Shown here piece after piece: positions 25,111 through 36,047 of a stretch of 64,000 nt of DNA (positions are counted from its first letter, which is position 1; the number at the start of each line of letters is the position of its first letter). The position numbers and the translations under genes are program-made. Source of the stretch: Sipunculus nudus (taxonomy: Eukaryota > Annelida > Sipuncula > Golfingiida > Sipunculidae); contig CM049307.1 in NCBI GenBank assembly GCA_026874595.1, positions 4,363,579 through 4,427,578 of the forward strand. The letters are read 5' to 3'. The notes under the pieces are model-generated. The model did not search any database. It was not told where the DNA came from and saw nothing but the letters and a program-made list of their open reading frames with translations.

Positions 25111-28100
25111 GTAGCATAATTAATACATAAATATTATATTTCTGCACATGTTAAGAGATGCATTGGCAAATCCATGAAAAGCTACTATACAAAAACTCTC
25201 TAATAATCATATTTTCTCAAGTTCTTTGACACTTAAATATTTATCCCAGATCATGAAAGCCATAAACATCTTCAACAGAAAGCTAATGATATATTATTAC
25301 TCATTAACAGTGACAAATAACAGGGTTAACAGTTAATGTTAACAAGTTTTGCATTATAATATATTTTTTAATGTCTTGATATGCTCCCCAAAAGCTATAT
25401 TTTAATTTATATTTACCATCCTATAAGCCAAGAGTCAAAGACATTTTTGTAATTTTGAAATATGTATAACAATTAATAATCTTGTCCAGCAGCTTTGCAT
25501 GCTGAACTGTGAACATTTACGTGATACATTAAGTGAAACATTTCCGTTTTGTCCATGACAGGGTCAGAGAGTTATCAGTATTAATTATTTCCTCAGTGAT
25601 TAGTGTTGATTATTGTTATGAAATATAAAAATATTAAAGCATTATCTGGGCTAAAGGGAATTATGGCTTGAAACACTGGCCTTCAACATTAACAGTATTA
25701 TAATAAACTGGTACTAACACAGGAATCAGGACTATGAAATTTGAGATAGTTATAAAGATGCATTTCGAGTACAAACAAAAATCAAAAACATTTATCTAAA
25801 TACTCATGATTAATAAATGGTTACTAACCTTCAATCAAAGGGTTGACAAAGACATTTCTACATATAAATAAGTTAAATGTGAAGCACCGTCACATGTCCA
25901 CTTGAATATTTCACCAGTGTGATTCTGTGAGCCACATGGAGTAAGCAACTGCACAAGTGCTTGTATTTGTTACATTTTGTTTAAAAAGTCCAGCAGAAAA
26001 GCTCTAACCTGCTTAGGAGCAATGTGTAACACTTATAAAGGGTGCCATTTTCTATGGGAGGCGTCCACTGAAAATATTATTAGATATATAGAAAGGGTTG
26101 GAACGTGACGTTGCGCCATTTCTGCCTTGCACATGCCTGGTCAAGAAACGCGTTTTGGTAATGGTGACCTTTGACCCTGACTAGCATGCATTGCAAGTCG
26201 CGAGATGCTGAAATGGTCTATTGATTGTTGATGAAACTATCCAATGTCTGAAAGTTATCACAGAATAAACAAGGGACCCATGGGTCACGGCGCTCAGCTG
26301 ATCGTGATTGGACTATAAAATGTTTCTCCACTGAGATACTATATGGAGTCGATAAAGCTTATGAATATCATGGACATGTTGGGCTATTATAAAGGAATGT
26401 AATGTAATATGTGAGTAAATGATAAATGAAATTATCTGACTGATGGATTAATAGAGTCAAATATAGTGGTTTATTTTTTATTTATTTAGGAGGGGTTGAA
26501 AATTGTGATATATTTGAGCAAATATGAATGCAATGACAGCAGTAATAAGCAGTAGTAGAATGATGATAAGGCTATTTGTTGAAGGATCTAAAGTGTATGG
26601 TAGTCTGCAAGCTTTCAATTTGACAGATATGATGTTATGATTAACTATGCTGATGAAGTGATTTATGAATTTGTGACTGTATGACACAATATCTCTTTAG
26701 TCTTGACAAGGTACATTATTGTGATGCCCACTATGTCTACATATTACACAATATTGACATAATTTCTGGCATGTACATAGGTACGTATGGACGAATAGTT
26801 ATACAAAATATTAAAGTATGAATATATCTGATTCATCTTGTTCTTGCTTACTGAGGCTGACTTTGGGATGGGGTTCGGAGAAGGGAAAAATGAGGGCAGC
26901 ATGAAGGTGGATGTAGAAATATTCTATTGTAATGTTTTTTATTTATATAAGAATATGAAGAGCTAAGAGGAAAGGGGCCCTCCTACTTGGTTATAGTAAA
27001 GTTCTAAATATATGATTGCAAACTAATACTCTGACAAGACTGTCATGAAGAAAAACAGCAAAAGTTTTGAGATACTGTGATGCATATGAAAATTTACAGA
27101 TGGACAGGCAAGTGGACAGAATGGACTAATACCTTTATTTCACTTTCAAGGGAATAATGCATTTAAGTTTATATATAATCCTATTTTTTAAGCATATCCA
27201 CTTTTTCCATTAATAAGTTTTTATCTGAATCATTTTTTTATTTACAGGTTTTATAAATTTTAAATAAAAAAACCTGAAAATATAAGTTAAAATATTAGAA
27301 TTGTTGCAAAAGTTGCAATCATTATATATACAGATTTAAAAACTGAAACTATAAGTTAAAATATTAGAATTGTTGCAAAAGTTGCAATCATCATATATCC
27401 AGAGTGTAGCTCATATTGGGTCATATTATGCATACACATATATTTTATTATTTTTAAATCATAAATGTTTAAACTGAATTTAAAAGAAAATAATGCCACA
27501 GCATGGCATCTACAAGAATATTCCTTGAATCACTATTAAAAAGTTTTGCACATTGGAGTTTTCAATACATGCTTAATTTTATTCACCAAAATAAAATAAA
27601 AGATTCAGTAAATTTTATAAAATAAAACATCTTTTCAAATAAAGTATACACACTGTTGGTTGAATGAGGGACAAACAATATCATTGTGCTAATTACTATC
27701 CCAGTTTTAATTTATTACTGGAATTTATAGTCAATTTCACACCAGTTATAGTCAATTTCACACCTGGTGAAGTTTTTACTCTTCTGAAGTAAGGAATTAC
27801 TTATCTCATGAACATCCACACTTTCATAGCAATACACCACTTTTTGGACACAAATAAATGTACACTTTAATCATTGTAACCCTGGCGGTACAATACAAAA
27901 TCTAAAATGTAGCATAGCCTAGGATAAGAATGAATCAAATACAGAAAATAATAACATTCATCTAGTTTATGCACCATCTTGGGGGGGGGGGGGGGGGTGC
28001 AGGGCAGAGGGGAAGCCTGCTGGTAGTGGCCAAGCTGACCCAAGGCAAGGCGCCTGGGGTGGGTTACATAATGCAAGTGAAGGCTGTACTACTAGGTGGG

Positions 28101-31100
28101 CTAGATGTAAACAACACTTGACATGGTGTATTAAAACATGAATAAAAGCTATTCTTTCCAATCAATTTCTTTGAAATTTCAGATTTTAAAAGATGAAATC
28201 CTTATATATGTTCTGTGAAAATTAAGTCAACAGTGCTTACAGGGAAAAAACGTGCCATTACCAAAGTTGGACAAAATTTAAGGTATTGATTTTTTATTTA
28301 TGCTAATAACCTGAAAAATTAGCAAAATTCAGATCTAATTTTGGGTAAACAATTGAATCTTGATTAAATAAAGTTATATTCCTGCAAAAAAGTCTCTAGG
28401 TTCAGCAATTCTCATGTTAGGTGAGTAAATATATTTCCTGATTTTTAAAAAAATTGCATTATGTTTTGGCCCATAACTTCAAAATAATACCCAATACTGA
28501 CCAAATTTTTGGTATGTTGATAGAAAATGTATGAAAGAATGTGAATACCAAATACGATCAAAAACAGATCAGTGTTTTTTATATTAGGCAGCCTTGAAGT
28601 GTAACAATGGCTTTTTTATGGAAAACAGAGTTTTTTTTCCTTAATATCTCAAAGGAATGAAGTCCTAATGACCCAATTTTCGGTATGGTAGGAGATTTTG
28701 GGGACATCTAAAATTATGCCAACAGCCTGGGGAGCATAGAGATGTGCACTGAATGACCTACAGTCATCAAAGTGGACTGCTTGACAATGTAAGGGAATAC
28801 AACAAGAGCCTCCAAACAAATTCAATACCTAGCCTAATTTTGCCGGTTTTATTTTCAAATTTCAGATTTTAACAGATTAAATCCTTATGTATACATGCTG
28901 TAAAAATTAAATCCACAGTACTTACAGGAAAAAAACGTGCCGTGGCCAAAGTTGGGCAAAATTTAAGGTACCAATTTTATATTTTTGCCAATATTTAAAA
29001 AAATTTAACAGATTCTGATCTAATTTTTGGTATACAATTAAATTTTGATTAATTAAAGTTGTATTACTGGAAAAAAGTCCCTACCTTTAACACTTTTGGT
29101 CTTAAGTGACCAAATATCTTCCTGATTTTTTTACAAAGTCCATTATGTTTGGGCCCATAACTTTTTTAAATTATATAATACTGACTTTATATCTGGCATG
29201 TACATAGGAACTATATAGAGGAATATTTATGGTAAATATGAAGAAAACCAGATGAGTGGTTTTGATATTAGGCAGTCCTGAAGTGTGAAAATAGATTTCC
29301 AATAAAAAATTGAGGTTTTTCCTTAATATCTCGAAGGAACAAAGTCCTATTGACCAAATTTTTGGCATGATAGGAGATTTTGGGGACATCTAACTGTATG
29401 CCAAATTTCAGATTTGTAGGTCCAACGGTGTCGAAACGTGCCAGTCTTACGGACGGACATCCGGACGGACGGACGACGGACAATGGACCACGACTATAGC
29501 TCAGATGACTTATAGTCAGCTGAGCTAATTATCCAATGTCTGAAAGTGATCTTGGATTAAATTATCTTCTCTTTAAGATTAATGCTTTACCTATCCAAGT
29601 ATAAGCCCAAGGTTAGGTCAAGGACCATCAAATCCAAGCCTGAGTTCCAGAAAAAGAGAACTCAACCCAAACTCTGGACAAAAGTTCTACATGACTAATT
29701 AATTCTAACCTTGTTGACTGTAAGATAATGCAGGCCTTTATTCTGGTCTTCATACTCCAGTTTAAACAGGAAAATCTTGCCACTATCTGCAGAGATTAAA
29801 TCGTATGCACTCTTTTAATCAACAATGTGAACGTGGTCTTTCATGAAAAATTTAAAGGTTATACCCCTTGAGGAAAGCTTTACAGGGGTAAGTTGGTCAA
29901 TGCAGATGTGTGTAAAAAGATATGCAAGGTATAGTTTCATGGATTTCAACAACAAAATACAAAGTGTTTTGTAGTATAAACATCAACAAATGATCAAATA
30001 TTGGAGTGAACCTGTGCATATATACATAACCCCAATCCAATAAAAATCAGCAGTTTTAGTGTTTTGGCATAATGGTACTGGTAGTTTGTTAACCACTTAA
30101 CCAACAGATTGCCAAATTATATCAAAGTTATTACATATAATCAGACAAAGCTCATGGCAAACTATAGAGCTTTATAAAAGTATCATAGAGAAAATGAAGT
30201 CTTATGTGAACACCTCCTCTAAAGTGTACAATATTACACTGTGATACACAGCATGTATATATAAAATCAAGAGCAGCCTTAACCCTGCCTCAGCTTCTTC
30301 AGATTTTAGTTATACCTATGCCAGCTGGTGAGGTATTACATTTATACCTTGGTTGGTTGAGTTGTCCAACAGCCAATGTTTCAAAAAAAAGGTTAAGAAC
30401 AGATTTGGACAAAATTTGTGAATGAAAAGTAAACCATAAAATTTTTGGGTAAATTATCCTGATGAAAATAATATGGTTTTAATTTAAAGGATAACTTTTT
30501 CCATTGTAACATAGGACTATTCTTTGGTATGAAGACCATCTTTCTTTAGAGACTAGTTTTCCAAGCTGCGAGGTAGCGAATGGTCATTTATTTTCTGTGT
30601 AGAACTGAGGAAACTTTAGGATCCTAGCGGAGGTACAGTGAAACCTCATTGTGTCAAACTCGCTTAAGTTGAATCCCCTGCTTACATTGAAGTTACAGAC
30701 TCAATATTCCAGACAATTCTAGTTAAATAAAAACCAAAATAAACCCGCTTGTGTCGAACCCCAGATGTGTCGAAGTTTTCTGAGGATCCCTTCGACTTCA
30801 ACACAACGAGGTTTTACTGTATTTAATATGTGGGTTCAGACTTCATTTCTAATGACAGTCATTGTCATTACTACCTCTGTCTTTGTGGATCAGCCTGGGA
30901 GGCCTGGTCCCTGGAGGGATGTAAGGTTGCTGGTCAGGTTTCTTGGTCTTTGCACCATTGGCTTGCTGTCTTTGTGCTTTCTGGGCTTTTGCCTTCATCT
31001 CTTTGTCATAATTATCCCTGAAACATAATTTGTGCAACATATGATGCCATGTAAAGCTGGCAAAAATATAATGGATCTTGGTTACAATTGAGAAAAAAGT

Positions 31101-34100
31101 ACTTGGAAACAAACTGAGCCGAATACCGAGATTTAATGTCATCAGTAAAAGTTAGATATAAAATCTCATGACATATACCTACATGTAATATAAGATATAT
31201 AAAATAAGTATGATACAGGGGTCTGTATATATATATACACACATACCTGGAAAAATGTATCATGATGTAATAATAGCCAGGTATAAGTACCTGATGTCAA
31301 TACCTGGAAGGCGGGGAGGGGGGGGGGGGGGAGGGGTCTGTATAACATGCATGGGAGCAATTATAGAATCCTTTTTTCCTACAGGCTTGGGAGCGATGGA
31401 AATTCATACCAAAAACTGTCTTAATTAAGCGGTCTATTTCATTTCATTATATATATTTATTTCATAAATAAATAACCCCCTTAAGTTAGGAACCAAGGTG
31501 TAATTGGAAAACATATATGTTTCATCTAAATTGGGGGTTGCACCCCTCAACCCCCGCTTAGTCTGAGAACCACAGATAATATCTCAAGAGAGGGAGGAAA
31601 AAGCTGTGAAAAAAAAAAAAAAAATTTTGCAACACCTCAACATGTAAATAAGTGTCATGGTGGTCATGGATATACCAGGAAAGGACGGTGTGACTTTTTA
31701 CCGTCCAGGACGTCCGGGACCGTCCGGGACTCCCCGAATACCATCCGGGACCCAGCTTTACCGCCCAGGGCACCAGAACTAGATTAAAAATATTACTTAA
31801 ATGCATACAGACACTTATTGATGTTAAGTACACAATTTTATTGTCCAGATCCCAAGAAATATTGCTTTAATTAGTGACTGTACAGTGATTTTTGTTATTT
31901 TTAATTACGATTCTATCTGTTTAAAGAGAGATATAAATGATACCTCATAATTTAATAATAGATAAAATAATGCAGGAACTGAAATAAAAACATCCTGAGG
32001 ATATAAATCCTGATTTTGTGGAATCTGATTTGGAAACAGATGGTACATTTTCTAACTTTACATTATTAAATGATCAGTCAGTAAAGGGGCTATTAAACAA
32101 ATCTGCAAATAAAAGCTGTGAATTGGATTTCATCCCTACTCATCTTTTGAAAGAACACGAGAAAACTTTTGTACCAGTACTAAAGGACATTATTAATAAG
32201 TCTCTACAACAAGGCACGTTCCCCTGTAGTTTAAAATCAGCTATAGTCAGACCTTTACTAAAGAAGCCAGGATTACCACTGTTGAAAAAGAACTATAGAC
32301 CCGTTTCAAACTTGCCATTTCTAGGCAAATTGATTGAACGGGCTGCATGCAATCAGATAGTGCAACACACTGCCTCAAATGGTAATGCTGAGGAACATCA
32401 AGCTGCTTATAGAGTGGGCAATTCTTCAGAAACAGCCCTGCTTAAAGTTCAGACGGACATTTGGGAGATAATTAATAAACAGGAAATTATGTGTGTTATA
32501 CTTTTAGATTTGAGTGCTGCATTTGACACTGTCAGTCATCATTAATTATTAAACAGGCTTGAATATAGATATGGAATTACAGGAAATGTCCTCTCTTGGG
32601 TTAGATCATACATGACAGACAGAAATCAGTCAGTAATAGTGGCAGATGCTTCATCTGAGAGTGTGAAACTTAAATGTGGTGTACCTCAAGGTTCAGTTCT
32701 AGGGCCTGTTTGGTATACTCTATACAGAGCTCCATTGGGTGACATTTGCCGTTCCCATGGACTCTGTTTCATGTGCTATGCTGATGATACTCAGCTATAC
32801 ATATCATTTAAGCCAGCATCACGTGTTAACATCAGACATGGGGTAATAGAAATAGATAATAGTAATAGGCAGTAATTCAATTACTTTTCATCTGTGATAG
32901 GTAATAAAAAAATAAAAGGCAGTCCAAAAAAGTTGAATAATAGTAATAGTAATAGGCAGATGAGTAATAGATCAATAGCTATTACTTTAACTATTACCAG
33001 TCTGGGGGTAATAAAGAGTTTGTGGGTCTGAGTGCAAGTCAGCAGGAACACTGATGAGGGCCCCAGCTGAGGTGAACCTACATGCTTTCATGCTCATTAA
33101 CAGGTGACACAGGCTTATCCTAGGCCATGACTTCTCACTAACAACAATAGCACAGGATGACTTCATTGTTGGTACATCAATGTAGGCGTTTCCATGAATA
33201 CTGAATAGCATGAAAAGCTCTTTACAATCAAAGCACAGTACAACCATGCCCTTTGATGTTTGTGTATAAGCATCTGTTAGCTGGGGCAGAACCCAGTCAG
33301 GCAGATTACCAAAGGTTAACTCATACCTGGTGAATGTTTCCCAACTAAAAATGTGACTAAAACTGTACCTTTTTAAACACAAATCTGTGACTATTTCCTT
33401 TCCAATCTTGTGGCTTTCTTCTGTGACTTTATTTCCTACCCAGAATTGTGACTTTTATTTCCTGTGTGTGACATATTTCTTGCAATCATATTGTCACCAG
33501 TCAGAAAGGTACACTCCATGAAAACCTTGTTTGCCTTATGTTATAAACATGACTCACCTCTCAGATGAAACTGGATGTCAATAGTGTGGAAGTACATTTG
33601 ATTTCAGGCAGAAAATGAAATGTACATGTAATCTGAGTTAGTGTTTCTTTCAAAATAAAATATGCAACTGCATTCAGTTGCAATTTGAATTTTGTTAAAT
33701 TACAAAGGATTTCAGTTATGTGAAACAGGTAAATAATAATAGTAACATTTTCAGATACCCATCCTGATACAATGAAGGCAACCATACTCTTACGATGAGG
33801 ACAAAGTTTGCACATCGCCAAGGCTCACTGATTATTGCAGCATCTTAATAAACTAGGTATCTATGAGTAGGCAAAAGAGAAACCACCTGAATAGAGCCCT
33901 CAAGCCCTTATCTTGCCTCTCTTGCCCACTTCAGCCCCTGTCGAATGCGTCTTTAGGACTGCAGGAATAATCTTCAGACCAGATCGTTGCTGGGAGTAGG
34001 ACATTCTCCCCCCCCCCCCTCTTTTGGATTACTCAATTAAAAATAACTCAAAATTAAAATTTACTATATATTTTATATTTAGGTTAAATATACAAAAACA

Positions 34101-36015
34101 ATATCAGTGTATACCTTACACTAGTAAGGTTATGAAAATAAAAATAATCAGTCAAATGAAAATGCAAATAATCAGTATATGATGAATAATCATTCACGAT
34201 AATAAAGACGTATATATTGTTGATTTTTATATTGTTGATAATCAATTGACAAAAGTAACTCATTAATTATCTATATATACAATATTCTTACCACTGCACA
34301 GTTACTCTTGCACTGTAACAGGTTTCACTTTAAAGAATTTTAAATGTAGCCATACATTTTAAAAAATAATATAAAATTTAAAATAAAGTTTGCAAAATTT
34401 GGGAGGGGGGGGGGGGGGCTCTTGTCTGTACCACACTGTTGCCACCTGGGGGATTCAACAGCTTATGTTCATCAGGTGCAATGGACACTTCATTTAGTTA
34501 TGAACTATTCATGCACCATTTCTTGTTTATTTAGTGGTTGGTAACATATTTTAGTGTGGCCTAACGAGCGATCAGCATAGGATTCTTCAAGATTAAATGT
34601 TTTTACTTATTTTTATTAAACCAGTAATAGTTAATAGTAATAGTAATAGGAGTAAAGTAATAGTAATAGCCACCTTTTACTTTTGGTGAAACACTGTAAA
34701 TAATAGTTAATAGTAATAGGCAAACACCCAAAGTAATAGTAATAGGCCCTATTATTGAAATCAGTAATAGGCCCCATGTCTGGTTAAGTTAAAATGACTA
34801 ATGCAATTCAAATCTTAGAAAACTGTATTAGTGATATAAGAACTTGGATGCAGACTAATTTATTGAAACTCAATGATTATAAGACAGAATGTATATGTTT
34901 GGAACACAGCAACAGTTAAACAAAATTCAGGACTTTTCTATTAGAATTGGTGAAAATAACATCCTGGCCACCCCCACTGTAAGAAATCTTGGATATTACA
35001 AGGATAAACATATGAAGCGTAATGAACACGTAAAGAGAATCTGCAGTAGGACTTATTTAACTTTGAAGAATATTAACAGGATACGATCAATGCTATCAAG
35101 GGAGACCATCAAAATAGTAGTACAGGGTTTAGTCATCAGTTGTATCGACTATTGTAACAGTTTGCTCTTAGGGGCACATGGATGCTATATATCCAAGTTA
35201 CAATTGATGCAGAACATGGCTGCTCGTACAATTTGTGGTGTGCAGAAATATGATAGGATTTCATCAATTATGCAAGAACTTCACTGGCTGAAAATCAGAG
35301 ACAGGATAGACTATAAAGTGTTAGTTTTTGTATACAAATGTATTAATGGAATAGCACCAAGATATCTGCAATCATTACTAGACTATAATCATGGGAGGTC
35401 ACTCAGATCACAGAATAATAAAAAGCTGCCAGTACTGAAGGCTAACTTAGAGCAAGTGAAAACATCATCATTTCGATATGCAGGGCCAAAACTCTGGAAT
35501 GATATCCCAGTATATGTAAAAAATAGTGCAACTATTGATATTTTTAAAGCTAGATTGAAAACATTTTTATTTTGTAGGTCTTACAATCTTGAGTATAAGT
35601 TTTAAATGTTTTACACAACACTGTGTGGTTTCTTTTAATAATAACAAGTATTATTATTCTTAAAAGATATACCTATTTAGTATTTTATGTGTAATAATTA
35701 TAGGACTACTGATGTTTTTTATGTAAGTAAAATATATACCTATTTAGTATTTTATGTGAAATTACAGGACTACTGATGATATGTTTTTTATTTGTACATA
35801 AAATATATACCTATTTAGTATTTTATGTGAAATATAGAACAACTGATGATATGTTTTTACATGTATGTGAAGCGCTTGTGACTTGATTCAATACATATGG
35901 GCGCTATATAAATAATGAATTATTATTATTATAAATTATTATAATTATTATTATAATTTCCACCCACCATTGTGCAAACAACTACATACAATATATTAAT
36001 GATAGAATGAATTTA

Positions 36016-36047
<32 letters not shown>

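Larger units (their letters stand above)
31950..35950 (+). pseudogene. CR1/L2-like LINE (Jockey superfamily), split by a hAT-like insert
   Basis: Reverse transcriptase blocks appear in order: KSCELDFIPTHLLKEH, KNYRPVSNLPFLGKLIERAA, EEHQAAYRVGNSSETALLKV, LLDLSAAFDTVSHH, CGVPQGSVLGPVWYTLY and CYADDTQLYISF. After the insert the frame resumes with the C-terminal part (34889-35605), including RSMLSRETIKIVVQGLVISC, MQNMAARTICGV, LHWLKIRDRIDYKVLVFVYK and PKLWNDIPV. The 3' end has GGCGCTATATAAAT followed by ATT repeats (about 35910-35950), a common tail for this group. A stop at 32544 and the insertion make it non-functional. The 5' half, with endonuclease and ORF1, is missing. Confidence 0.85.

Noticed and set aside
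30765-31028. Plus-strand hydrophobic ORF
   Set aside because: Antisense shadow of exon 2 of the C2orf68 homologue, which has splice sites and family match on the other strand.
32987-33382. 131-codon minus-strand ORF as a transposase
   Set aside because: No recognisable transposase motif and no second coding exon; left as unexplained interior of the hAT-like element.
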